Assembly (NCBI GenBank): GCA_032718475.1
Contig: JAUCBJ010005241.1
Span: 1 to 32,387, forward strand
DNA length: 32,387 nt
Reading direction: 5' to 3'
Source: Nemertoderma westbladi
Lineage: Eukaryota; Xenacoelomorpha; Nemertodermatida; Nemertodermatidae
Below the pieces are notes generated by a model that made no database searches, was not told where the DNA came from, and saw only the letters and a list, made by a program, of their open reading frames with translations. Within the stretch, counting starts at the first letter, position 1, and each line of letters starts with the position of its first letter. Shown here piece after piece: positions 11,696 to 25,773 of this stretch. The translations under genes were made by a program, and so were the position numbers.

Positions 11696-12760
11696 AGAGC
11701 TTCATTGCACTGCCTAGTTGTTTTTTAAAGTATTCTCTGTCTCTCGTAGTGGATGCAAAAATGGAGTGTTCAAGGAGATCAACCATATCATTCCATTCCC
11801 CCATCAATTGAGACATTGTCAATTTTACGTTTGGATGGACGATATGCTATAGGGTAATAGCCCTACTCCTTTTTCTTTCCCTCTGCTGAGATGCACTCAA
11901 CTCAAAGCAACCACTATATACCACAGCTTTGTATGTGTGTGTGTGTATGCAAAGTGCAAGCAAACGGCTCATGAATTTTAAATTGCAACCCCTTTAACCC
12001 ATTTGTATGCCTTTAATAAGATCGCCAATGCATTATAATTTATCTCGAGCTTTCATTCAATTTACATTGGAGCAACGGTTGAACCATAGTTGGCGTATTG
12101 CGTTATATTTATTATAAAAGAATGCAAAACTCACACATTCCATTGTCAGACAAAATCACAATATGTTCCCGCCTCCGACAACAGCTGAAATGTATCACAC
12201 TGCACACCTTAACCTTCCTTTAAATTATCATCCTGTGGTGTATTATAATAATTGTTGACTACAAACATACATTTGACGCTGCGATATTCTCCTGTGCAGT
12301 AGAGCAAGCTAATGACCGTCGCTTTATATTGTTGTTATTAACTCTTGTATAATTCGCTAATTTTGTGGTATGCGAGAGAGATCCTTGTGCTTGTACAGTT
12401 GTAGCGCAAAGTATAATAAATATAGGAACAACGGCTGTCTTTGGTGGTTGTACACTGTCCCGTTGATTATACAGTACACACTCAAAGAATAATTGTTAGT
12501 GAGAGTTGGCAACAGCTGCCCGCCTTCGCCTCAAAACCTATAATTTGTATTGAAGCTTTCTTTATAAGTAGCATAACCGTTATACCGTAGTAGAGAGTAT
12601 AGCAAGGGTTCCATAACAGCTAACACTAAGCATCATCTTTGTCAGAGGGATAGAATTATTGTGATGGGGTGCATATTGATAATGAACTAGGGTATTCCTT
12701 ACACCACACTCACACACGTCTTTATTTCATAGTTTTATTGCTTATCCAAGCAGATGCCCA

Positions 12761-12781
12761 CCCCCCCCCCCCCCCCCCCCC
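12761..12781. repeat. Poly-C tract, 21 bp
   Basis: Uninterrupted run of C on the + strand (G on the template strand), about 50 bp before the degenerate left edge of the large satellite. Length is likely unstable and sequencing-error prone. Confidence 0.9.
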
Positions 12782-12829
12782 ATCTATTATTTTATTAATG
12801 AACTTTAGTAATATTGTCTTTCTCGTGGT

Positions 12830-15800
12830 ACACCCACAGTATCATTTCCAATATTACCCATTGCCCACATTACCCACTATTTCCATAGTACCATAATACC
12901 ATTGTCCATAATACTCATTGCCCATAGTACCCATTGCCCATAGTACGCAACCCATTATTACCCATAGTACTCATTGCCCATAGTACCCAACCCATTATTA
13001 CCCATAGTACTCATTGTCCATTCCATAGCACCCCATGCCCATAGTACCCATTTCCCATAGTACCCAATGCCCATAGTACCCAATGCCCATAGTACCCAAT
13101 GCCCATAGTACCTATTGCCCATAGTACCCAATGCCCAGAGTACCCATTACCCATAGTACTCATCATTGCCCATAGTACCCAATGCCCAGAGTACCCATTA
13201 CCCATAGTACTCATCATTGTCCAGAGTACCCAATGCCCAGAGTACTCATTACCCATAGTACTCATCATTGCCCATAGTACCCAATGCCCAGAGTACTCAT
13301 TACCCATAGTACTCATCATTGTCCAGAGTACCCAATGCCCAGAGTACTCAATGCCCAGAGTACCCATTACCCATAGTACTCATCATTGTCCAGAGTACCC
13401 AATGCCCAGAGTACCTATTGCCCATAGTACCCAATGCCCAGAGTACCCATTACCCATAGTACCCATCATTGTCCAGAGTACCCAATGCCCAGAGTACTCA
13501 ATGCCCAGAGTACCTATTGCCCATAGTACCCAATGCCCAGAGTACCCATTACCCATAGTACCCATCATTGTCCAGAGTACCCAATGCCCAGAGTACTCAA
13601 TGCCCAGAGTACCTATTGCCCATAGTACCCAATGCCCAGAGTACCCATTACCCATAGTACTCATCATTGTCCAGAGTACCCAATGCCCAGAGTACCTATT
13701 GCCCATAGTACCCAATGCCCAGAGTACCCATTACCCATAGTACCCATCATTGTCCAGAGTACCCAATGCCCAGAGTACTCAATGCCCAGAGTACCTATTG
13801 CCCAGAGTACCCAATGCCCAGAGTACCTATTGCCCATAGTACCCAATGCCCAGAGTACCCATTACCCATAGTACCCATCATTGTCCAGAGTACCCAATGC
13901 CCAGAGTACTCAATGCCCAGAGTACCTATTGCCCATAGTACCCAATGCCCAGAGTACCCATTACCCATAGTACTCATCATTGTCCAGAGTACCCAATGCC
14001 CAGAGTACCCATTACCCATAGTACCCATCATTGTCCAGAGTACCCAATGCCCAGAGTACTCAATGCCCAGAGTACCTATTGCCCATAGTACCCAATGCCC
14101 AGAGTACTCAATGCCCAGAGTACTCATCATTGTCCAGAGTACCCAATGCCCAGAGTACCTATTGCCCATAGTACCCAATGCCCAGAGTACCCATTACCCA
14201 TAGTACTCATCATTGTCCAGAGTACCCAATGCCCAGAGTACCCATTACCCATAGTACTCATCATTGTCCAGAGTACCCAATGCCCAGAGTACCTATTGCC
14301 CATAGTACCCAATGCCCAGAGTACCCATTACCCATAGTACTCATCATTGTCCAGAGTACCCAATGCCCAGAGTACCCATTACCCATAGTACTCATCATTG
14401 TCCATAGTACCCATTACCCATAGTACCCAATGCCCAGAGTACCCAATGCCCAGAGTACTCAATGCCCAGAGTACCCAATGCCCAGAGTACCTATTGCCCA
14501 TAGTACCCAATGCCCAGAGTACCCATTACCCATAGTACCCATCATTGTCCAGAGTACCCAATGCCCAGAGTACTCAATGCCCAGAGTACCCATTACCCAT
14601 AGTACTCATCATTGTCCAGAGTACCCAATGCCCAGAGTACCCATTACCCATAGTACTCATCATTGTCCAGAGTACCCAATGCCCAGAGTACCCAATGCCC
14701 AGAGTACCTATTGCCCATAGTACCCAATGCCCAGAGTACCCATTACCCATAGTACCCATCATTGTCCAGAGTACCCAATGCCCAGAGTACTCAATGCCCA
14801 GAGTACCCATTACCCATAGTACTCATCATTGTCCAGAGTACCCAATGCCCAGAGTACCCATTACCCATAGTACCCATCATTGTCCAGAGTACCCAATGCC
14901 CAGAGTACCCATTACCCATAGTACCCATCATTGTCCAGAGTACCCAATGCCCAGAGTACCTATTGCCCATAGTACCCATCATTGTCCAGAGTACCCAATG
15001 CCCAGAGTACTCAATGCCCAGAGTACCCATTACCCATAGTACCCATCATTGTCCAGAGTACCCATTACCCATAGTACCCATCATTGTCCAGAGTACCCAA
15101 TGCCCAGAGTACCCATTACCCATAGTACCCATCATTGTCCAGAGTACCCAATGCCCAGAGTACCTATTGCCCATAGTACCCATCATTGTCCAGAGTACCC
15201 ATTACCCATAGTACCCATCATTGTCCAGAGTACCCAATGCCCAGAGTACCTATTGCCCATAGTACCCATCATTGTCCAGAGTACCCATTACCCATAGTAC
15301 CCATCATTGTCCAGAGTACCCAATGCCCAGAGTACCCATTACCCATAGTACCCATCATTGTCCAGAGTACCCAATGCCCAGAGTACCTATTGCCCATAGT
15401 ACCCATCATTGTCCAGAGTACCCATTACCCATAGTACCCATCATTGTCCAGAGTACCCAATGCCCAGAGTACCTATTGCCCATAGTACCCATCATTGTCC
15501 AGAGTACCCAATGCCCAGAGTACTCAATGCCCAGAGTACCCATTACCCATAGTACCCATCATTGTCCAGAGTACCCATTACCCATAGTACCCATCATTGT
15601 CCAGAGTACCCAATGCCCAGAGTACCCATTACCCATAGTACCCATCATTGTCCAGAGTACCCAATGCCCAGAGTACCTATTGCCCATAGTACCCATCATT
15701 GTCCAGAGTACCCAATGCCCAGAGTACTCAATGCCCAGAGTACCCATTACCCATAGTACCCATCATTGTCCAGAGTACCCATTACCCATAGTACCCATCA

Positions 15801-18800
15801 TTGTCCAGAGTACCCAATGCCCAGAGTACCCATTACCCATAGTACCCATCATTGTCCAGAGTACCCAATGCCCAGAGTACCTATTGCCCATAGTACCCAT
15901 CATTGTCCAGAGTACCCAATGCCCAGAGTACTCAATGCCCAGAGTACCCATTACCCATAGTACCCATCATTGTCCAGAGTACCCATTACCCATAGTACCC
16001 ATCATTGTCCAGAGTACCCAATGCCCAGAGTACCCATTACCCATAGTACCCATCATTGTCCAGAGTACCCAATGCCCAGAGTACCTATTGCCCATAGTAC
16101 CCATCATTGTCCAGAGTACCCATTACCCATAGTACCCATCATTGTCCAGAGTACCCAATGCCCAGAGTACCTATTGCCCATAGTACCCATCATTGTCCAG
16201 AGTACCCAATGCCCAGAGTACTCAATGCCCAGAGTACCCATTACCCATAGTACCCATCATTGTCCAGAGTACCCATTACCCATAGTACCCATCATTGTCC
16301 AGAGTACCCAATGCCCAGAGTACCCATTACCCATAGTACCCATCATTGTCCAGAGTACCCAATGCCCAGAGTACCTATTGCCCATAGTACCCATCATTGT
16401 CCAGAGTACCCAATGCCCAGAGTACTCAATGCCCAGAGTACCCATTACCCATAGTACCCATCATTGTCCAGAGTACCCATTACCCATAGTACCCATCATT
16501 GTCCAGAGTACCCAATGCCCAGAGTACCCATTACCCATAGTACCCATCATTGTCCAGAGTACCCAATGCCCAGAGTACCTATTGCCCATAGTACCCATCA
16601 TTGTCCAGAGTACCCATTACCCATAGTACCCATCATTGTCCAGAGTACCCAATGCCCAGAGTACCTATTGCCCATAGTACCCATCATTGTCCAGAGTACC
16701 CAATGCCCAGAGTACTCAATGCCCAGAGTACCCATTACCCATAGTACTCATCATTGTCCAGAGTACCCAATGCCCAGAGTACCCATTACCCATAGTACCC
16801 ATCATTGTCCAGAGTACCCAATGCCCAGAGTACCTATTGCCCATAGTACCCATCATTGTCCAGAGTACCCAATGCCCAGAGTACTCAATGCCCAGAGTAC
16901 CCATTACCCATAGTACCCATCATTGTCCAGAGTACCCATTACCCATAGTACCCATCATTGTCCAGAGTACCCAATGCCCAGAGTACCCATTACCCATAGT
17001 ACCCATCATTGTCCAGAGTACCCAATGCCCAGAGTACCTATTGCCCATAGTACCCAATGCCCAGAGTACCCATTACCCATAGTACCCATCATTGTCCAGA
17101 GTACCCAATGCCCATAGTACCCATCATTGTCCAGAGTACCCATTACCCATAGTACCCATCATTGTCCAGAGTACCCAATGCCCAGAGTACCCAATGCCCA
17201 GAGTACCCAATGCCCAGAGTACCCAATGCCCAGAGTACCCATTACCCATAGTACCCATCATTGTCCAGAGTACCCAATGCCCAGAGTACCCAATGCCCAG
17301 AGTACCCAATGCCCAGAGTACCCAATGCCCAGAGTACCCAATGCCCAGAGTACCCAATGCCCAGAGTACCCATTACCCATAGTACCCATCATTGTCCAGA
17401 GTACCCAATGCCCAGAGTACCTATTGCCCATAGTACCCATCATTGTCCAGAGTACCCAATGCCCAGAGTACTCAATGCCCAGAGTACCCATTACCCATAG
17501 TACCCATCATTGTCCAGAGTACCCATTACCCATAGTACCCATCATTGTCCAGAGTACCCAATGCCCAGAGTACCCATTACCCATAGTACCCATCATTGTC
17601 CAGAGTACCCAATGCCCAGAGTACCCATTACCCATAGTACCCATCATTGTCCAGAGTACCCATTACCCATAGTACCCATCATTGTCCAGAGTACCCAATG
17701 CCCAGAGTACCCATTACCCATAGTACCCATCATTGTCCAGAGTACCCAATGCCCAGAGTACCTATTGCCCATAGTACCCATCATTGTCCAGAGTACCCAT
17801 TACCCATAGTACCCATCATTGTCCAGAGTACCCAATGCCCAGAGTACCCAATGCCCAGAGTACCCAATGCCCAGAGTACCCAATGCCCAGAGTACCCATT
17901 ACCCATAGTACCCATCATTGTCCAGAGTACCCAATGCCCAGAGTACCCAATGCCCAGAGTACCCAATGCCCAGAGTACCCAATGCCCAGAGTACCCAATG
18001 CCCAGAGTACCCAATGCCCAGAGTACCCATTACCCATAGTACCCATCATTGTCCAGAGTACCCAATGCCCAGAGTACCTATTGCCCATAGTACCCATCAT
18101 TGTCCAGAGTACCCAATGCCCAGAGTACTCAATGCCCAGAGTACCCATTACCCATAGTACCCATCATTGTCCAGAGTACCCATTACCCATAGTACCCATC
18201 ATTGTCCAGAGTACCCAATGCCCAGAGTACCCATTACCCATAGTACCCATCATTGTCCAGAGTACCCAATGCCCAGAGTACCCATTACCCATAGTACCCA
18301 TCATTGTCCATAGTACCCATTACCCATAGTACCCAATGCCCAGAGTACCCAATGCCCAGAGTACTCAATGCCCAGAGTACCCATTACCCATAGTACCCAT
18401 CATTGTCCAGAGTACCCATTACCCATAGTACCCATCATTGTCCAGAGTACCCAATGCCCAGAGTACCTATTGCCCATAGTACCCATCATTGTCCAGAGTA
18501 CCCATTACCCATAGTACCCATCATTGTCCAGAGTACCCAATGCCCAGAGTACCTATTGCCCATAGTACCCATCATTGTCCAGAGTACCCAATGCCCAGAG
18601 TACTCAATGCCCAGAGTACCCATTACCCATAGTACCCATCATTGTCCAGAGTACCCATTACCCATAGTACCCATCATTGTCCAGAGTACCCAATGCCCAG
18701 AGTACCCATTACCCATAGTACCCATCATTGTCCAGAGTACCCAATGCCCAGAGTACCTATTGCCCATAGTACCCATCATTGTCCAGAGTACCCAATGCCC

Positions 18801-21800
18801 AGAGTACTCAATGCCCAGAGTACCCATTACCCATAGTACCCATCATTGTCCAGAGTACCCAATGCCCAGAGTACTCAATGCCCAGAGTACTCAATGCCCA
18901 GAGTACCCATTACCCATAGTACCCATCATTGTCCAGAGTACCCAATGCCCAGAGTACCCAATGCCCAGAGTACCTATTGCCCATAGTACCCATCATTGTC
19001 CAGAGTACCCAATGCCCAGAGTACTCAATGCCCAGAGTACCCATTACCCATAGTACCCATCATTGTCCAGAGTACCCAATGCCCAGAGTACTCAATGCCC
19101 AGAGTACTCAATGCCCAGAGTACCCATTACCCATAGTACCCATCATTGTCCAGAGTACCCATTACCCATAGTACCCATTACCCATAGTACCCATCATTGT
19201 CCAGAGTACCCAATGCCCAGAGTACCCAATGCCCAGAGTACTCAATGCCCAGAGTACCCATTACCCATAGTACCCAATGCCCAGAGTACCCATTACCCAT
19301 AGTACCCAATGCCCAGAGTACCCATTACCCATAGTACCCATCATTGTCCAGAGTACCCAATGCCCAGAGTACCCATTACCCATAGTACTCATCATTGCCC
19401 AGAGTACCCATTACCCATAGTACCCATCATTGTCCAGAGTACCCAATGCCCAGAGTACCCATTACCCATAGTACCCATCATTGTCCAGAGTACCCAATGC
19501 CCAGAGTACCTATTGCCCATAGTACCCATCATTGTCCAGAGTACCCAATGCCCAGAGTACTCAATGCCCAGAGTACCCATTACCCATAGTACCCATCATT
19601 GTCCAGAGTACCCATTACCCATAGTACCCATCATTGTCCAGAGTACCCAATGCCCAGAGTACCCATTACCCATAGTACCCATCATTGTCCAGAGTACCCA
19701 ATGCCCAGAGTACCCATTACCCATAGTACTCATCATTGTCCAGAGTACCCAATGCCCAGAGTACTCAATGCCCAGAGTACCCATTACCCATAGTACCCAT
19801 CATTGTCCAGAGTACCCATTACCCATAGTACCCATCATTGTCCAGAGTACCCAATGCCCAGAGTACCCATTACCCATAGTACCCATCATTGTCCAGAGTA
19901 CCCAATGCCCAGAGTACTCAATGCCCAGAGTACCCATTACCCATAGTACCCATCATTGTCCAGAGTACCCATTACCCATAGTACCCATCATTGTCCAGAG
20001 TACCCAATGCCCAGAGTACTCATTACCCATAGTACCCATCATTGTCCAGAGTACCCAATGCCCAGAGTACCCATTACCCATAGTACCCATCATTGTCCAG
20101 AGTACCCAATGCCCAGAGTACCCATTACCCATAGTACCCATCATTGTCCAGAGTACCCAATGCCCAGAGTACCCATTACCCATAGTACCCATCATTGTCC
20201 AGAGTACCCAATGCCCAGAGTACCCATTACCCATAGTACTCATCATTGTCCAGAGTACCCAATGCCCAGAGTACCCATTACCCATAGTACCCATCATTGT
20301 CCAGAGTACCCAATGCCCAGAGTACCCATTACCCATAGTACTCATCATTGTCCAGAGTACCCAATGCCCAGAGTACTCAATGCCCAGAGTACCCATTACC
20401 CATAGTACCCATCATTGTCCAGAGTACCCATTACCCATAGTACCCATCATTGTCCAGAGTACCCAATGCCCAGAGTACCCATTACCCATAGTACCCATCA
20501 TTGTCCAGAGTACCCAATGCCCAGAGTACCCATTACCCATAGTACCCATCATTGTCCAGAGTACCCAATGCCCAGAGTACCCATTACCCATAGTACCCAT
20601 CATTGTCCAGAGTACCCATTACCCATAGTACCCATCATTGTCCAGAGTACCCAATGCCCAGAGTACCCATTACCCATAGTACCCATCATTGTCCAGAGTA
20701 CCCAATGCCCAGAGTACCCATTACCCATAGTACTCATCATTGTCCAGAGTACCCAATGCCCAGAGTACTCAATGCCCAGAGTACCCATTACCCATAGTAC
20801 CCATCATTGTCCAGAGTACCCATTACCCATAGTACCCATCATTGTCCAGAGTACCCAATGCCCAGAGTACCCATTACCCATAGTACCCATCATTGTCCAG
20901 AGTACCCAATGCCCAGAGTACTCAATGCCCAGAGTACCCATTACCCATAGTACCCATCATTGTCCAGAGTACCCATTACCCATAGTACCCATCATTGTCC
21001 AGAGTACCCAATGCCCAGAGTACCCATCATTGTCCAGAGTACCCAATGCCCAGAGTACCCATTACCCATAGTACCCATCATTGTCCAGAGTACCCATTAC
21101 CCATAGTACCCATCATTGTCCAGAGTACCCAATGCCCAGAGTACCCATTACCCATAGTACCCATCATTGTCCAGAGTACCCAATGCCCAGAGTACCCAAT
21201 GCCCAGAGTACCCATTACCCATAGTACCCATCATTGTCCAGAGTACCCAATGCCCAGAGTACTCATTACCCATAGTACCCATCATTGTCCAGAGTACCCA
21301 ATGCCCAGAGTACCCATTACCCATAGTACCCATCATTGTCCAGAGTACCCAATGCCCAGAGTACCCATTACCCATAGTACCCATCATTGTCCAGAGTACC
21401 CAATGCCCAGAGTACTCAATGCCCAGAGTACCCATTACCCATAGTACCCATCATTGTCCAGAGTACCCATTACCCATAGTACCCATCATTGTCCAGAGTA
21501 CCCAATGCCCAGAGTACTCATTACCCATAGTACCCATCATTGTCCAGAGTACCCAATGCCCAGAGTACCCATTACCCATAGTACCCATCATTGTCCAGAG
21601 TACCCAATGCCCAGAGTACTCAATGCCCAGAGTACCCATTACCCATAGTACCCATCATTGTCCAGAGTACCCAATGCCCAGAGTACCCATTACCCATAGT
21701 ACCCATCATTGTCCAGAGTACCCAATGCCCAGAGTACTCAATGCCCAGAGTACCCATTACCCATAGTACCCATCATTGTCCAGAGTACCCAATGCCCAGA

Positions 21801-24800
21801 GTACTCATTACCCATAGTACCCATCATTGTCCAGAGTACCCAATGCCCAGAGTACTCATTACCCATAGTACCCATCATTGTCCAGAGTACCCAATGCCCA
21901 GAGTACCCATTACCCATAGTACCCATCATTGTCCAGAGTACCCATCATTGTCCAGAGTACCCATTACCCATAGTACCCATCATTGTCCAGAGTACCCAAT
22001 GCCCAGAGTACTCAATGCCCAGAGTACCCATTACCCATAGTACCCATCATTGTCCAGAGTACCCAATGCCCAGAGTACTCATTACCCATAGTACCCATCA
22101 TTGTCCAGAGTACCCAATGCCCAGAGTACTCATTACCCATAGTACCCATCATTGTCCAGAGTACCCAATGCCCAGAGTACCCATTACCCATAGTACCCAT
22201 CATTGTCCAGAGTACCCATCATTGTCCAGAGTACCCATTACCCATAGTACCCATCATTGTCCAGAGTACCCAATGCCCAGAGTACCCATTACCCATAGTA
22301 CTCATCATTGTCCAGAGTACCCAATGCCCAGAGTACTCAATGCCCAGAGTACCCATTACCCATAGTACCCATCATTGTCCAGAGTACCCATTACCCATAG
22401 TACCCATCATTGTCCAGAGTACCCAATGCCCAGAGTACCCATTACCCATAGTACCCATCATTGTCCAGAGTACCCATTACCCATAGTACCCATCATTGTC
22501 CAGAGTACCCAATGCCCAGAGTACCCATTACCCATAGTACCCATCATTGTCCAGAGTACCCAATGCCCAGAGTACCCATTACCCATAGTACCCATCATTG
22601 TCCAGAGTACCCAATGCCCAGAGTACTCAATGCCCAGAGTACCTATTGCCCATAGTACCCATCATTGTCCAGAGTACCCATTACCCATAGTACCCATCAT
22701 TGTCCAGAGTACCCAATGCCCAGAGTACTCATTACCCATAGTACCCATCATTGTCCAGAGTACCCAATGCCCAGAGTACTCATTACCCATAGTACCCATC
22801 ATTGTCCAGAGTACCCAATGCCCAGAGTACCCATTACCCATAGTACCCATCATTGTCCAGAGTACCCAATGCCCAGAGTACTCATTACCCATAGTACCCA
22901 TCATTGTCCAGAGTACCCAATGCCCAGAGTACCCATTACCCATAGTACCCATCATTGTCCAGAGTACCCATTACCCATAGTACCCATCATTGTCCAGAGT
23001 ACCCAATGCCCAGAGTACTCATTACCCATAGTACCCATCATTGTCCAGAGTACCCAATGCCCAGAGTACTCATTACCCATAGTACCCATCATTGTCCAGA
23101 GTACCCAATGCCCAGAGTACCCATTACCCATAGTACCCATCATTGTCCAGAGTACCCAATGCCCAGAGTACTCATTACCCATAGTACCCATCATTGTCCA
23201 GAGTACCCAATGCCCAGAGTACCCATTACCCATAGTACCCATCATTGTCCAGAGTACCCAATGCCCAGAGTACTCAATGCCCAGAGTACCCATTACCCAT
23301 AGTACCCATCATTGTCCAGAGTACCCAATGCCCAGAGTACCCATTACCCATAGTACCCATCATTGTCCAGAGTACCCAATGCCCATAGTACCCATTACCC
23401 ATAGTACCCATCATTGTCCAGAGTACCCAATGCCCATAGTACCCATTACCCATAGTACCCATCATTGTCCAGAGTACCCAATGCCCAGAGTACTCAATGC
23501 CCAGAGTACCCATTACCCATAGTACCCATCATTGTCCAGAGTACCCAATGCCCATAGTACCCATTACCCATAGTACCCATCATTGTCCAGAGTACCCAAT
23601 GCCCAGAGTACTCAATGCCCAGAGTACCCATTACCCATAGTACCCATCATTGTCCAGAGTACCCAATGCCCAGAGTACCCATTACCCATAGTACCCATCA
23701 TTGTCCAGAGTACCCAATGCCCATAGTACCCATTACCCATAGTACCCATCATTGTCCAGAGTACCCAATGCCCATAGTACCCATTACCCATAGTACCCAT
23801 CATTGTCCAGAGTACCCAATGCCCATAGTACCCATTACCCATAGTACCCATCATTGTCCAGAGTACCCAATGCCCAGAGTACCCATTACCCATAGTACCC
23901 ATCATTGTCCAGAGTACCCAATGCCCAGAGTACCCATTACCCATAGTACCCATCATTGTCCAGAGTACCCAATGCCCATAGTACCCATTACCCATAGTAC
24001 CCATCATTGTCCAGAGTACCCAATGCCCATAGTACCCATTACCCATAGTACCCATCATTGTCCAGAGTACCCAATGCCCATAGTACCCATTACCCATAGT
24101 ACCCATCATTGTCCAGAGTACCCAATGCCCAGAGTACTCAATGCCCAGAGTACCCATTACCCATAGTACCCATCATTGTCCAGAGTACCCAATGCCCAGA
24201 GTACCCATTACCCATAGTACTCATCATTGTCCAGAGTACCCAATGCCCAGAGTACCCATTACCCATAGTACCCATCATTGTCCAGAGTACCCAATGCCCA
24301 GAGTACCCATTACCCATAGTACCCATCATTGTCCAGAGTACCCAATGCCCATAGTACCCATTACCCATAGTACTCATCATTGTCCAGAGTACCCAATGCC
24401 CATAGTACCCATTACCCATAGTACCCATCATTGTCCAGAGTACCCAATGCCCATAGTACCCATTACCCATAGTACCCATCATTGTCCAGAGTACCCAATG
24501 CCCAGAGTACCCATTACCCATAGTACCCATCATTGTCCAGAGTACCCAATGCCCATAGTACCCATTACCCATAGTACTCATCATTGTCCAGAGTACCCAA
24601 TGCCCATAGTACCCATTACCCATAGTACCCATCATTGTCCAGAGTACCCAATGCCCAGAGTACCCATTACCCATAGTACCCATCATTGTCCAGAGTACCC
24701 AATGCCCAGAGTACTCAATGCCCAGAGTACCCATTACCCATAGTACCCATCATTGTCCAGAGTACCCAATGCCCAGAGTACCCATTACCCATAGTACCCA

Positions 24801-25773
24801 TCATTGTCCAGAGTACCCAATGCCCATAGTACCCATTACCCATAGTACTCATCATTGTCCAGAGTACCCAATGCCCATAGTACTCATCATTGTCCAGAGT
24901 ACCCAATGCCCAGAGTACCCATTACCCATAGTACCCATCATTGTCCAGAGTACCCAATGCCCATAGTACCCATTACCCATAGTACTCATCATTGTCCAGA
25001 GTACCCAATGCCCAGAGTACTCAATGCCCAGAGTACCCATTCCATTACCCATAGTACTCATCATTGTCCAGAGTACCCAATGCCCATAGTACTCATCATT
25101 GTCCAGAGTACCCAATGCCCAGAGTACCCATTACCCATAGTACCCATCATTGTCCAGAGTACCCAATGCCCATAGTACCCATTACCCATAGTACTCATCA
25201 TTGTCCAGAGTACCCAATGCCCAGAGTACTCAATGCCCAGAGTACCCATTCCATTACCCATAGTACTCATCATTGTCCATAGTACCCAATGCCCAGAGTA
25301 CCCATTACCCATAGTACTCATCATTGTCCAGAGTACCCAATGCCCAGAGTACTCAATGCCCAGAGTACCCAATGCCCAGAGTACCCATTACCCATAGTAC
25401 CCATCATTGTCCAGAGTACCCATTACCCATAGTACTCATCATTGCCCAGAGTACCCATTACCCATAGTACTCATCATTGTCCAGAGTACCCAATGCCCAG
25501 AGTACCCAATGCCCAGAGTACCCATTCCATTACCCATAGTACCCATCATTGTCCAGAGTACCCAATGCCCAGAGTACCCATTACCCATAGTACCCATCAT
25601 TGTCCAGAGTACCCAATGCCCAGAGTACCCATTCCATTACCCATAGTACCCATCATTGTCCAGAGTACCCAATGCCCAGAGTACCCATTACCCATAGTAC
25701 TCATCATTGTCCAGAGTACCCAATGCCCAGAGTACCCATTCCATTACCCATAGTACCCATCATTGTCCATAGT
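12830..25773. repeat. 12.9-kb intronic satellite with 51-bp and higher-order units
   Basis: Built from monomers that each start AGTACCC or AGTACTC: a AGTACCCAATGCCCAG, b AGTACCCATTACCCAT, c AGTACCCATCATTGTCCAG, d AGTACTCAATGCCCAG, e AGTACCTATTGCCCAT, plus variants. The core unit a-b-c is 16+16+19 = 51 bp. Longer units occur: 204 bp (b c b c a b c a e c a d; starts near 15538, 15742 and 15946), 274 bp (21709 and 21983), 290 bp (22665 and 22955) and a 657-bp-spaced duplication (about 17113-17650 and 17770-18307). The left 270 bp are degenerate; the right end carries CATTCCATTACCC variants. Because 51 is divisible by three, long frames are open on both strands (up to 439 codons), but they are repeat translations, not genes. 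The array lies wholly inside the intron 4666-26467. Confidence 0.97.

Larger units (their letters stand above)
4666..12829. other. Unique part of the giant intron, about 8.2 kb
   Basis: AT-rich non-coding sequence between the exon ending at 4665 and the large satellite. Contents I can support: a protein-like antisense open frame (4903-5187), a TCTA microsatellite (11681-11695), a short TG run near 11935-11947 and a 21-bp C-run (12761-12781). YY1-like GCCGCCATCT (9141-9150), Ets-like AGGAAGTG (9235-9242) and TEAD-like CATTCC (9256-9261) lie within about 120 bp, possibly by chance. No additional Groucho/TLE exon, tRNA or recognisable transposon was found. The remaining open frames (for instance 11200-11625) have no domain-like sequence. 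Confidence 0.6.

Noticed and set aside
12830-25773. CRISPR array or interstitial telomere repeat
   Set aside because: Units are contiguous without unique spacers, the setting is a eukaryotic intron, and the CCCAT/CCCATTA monomers do not match TTAGGG or another telomere motif in register.
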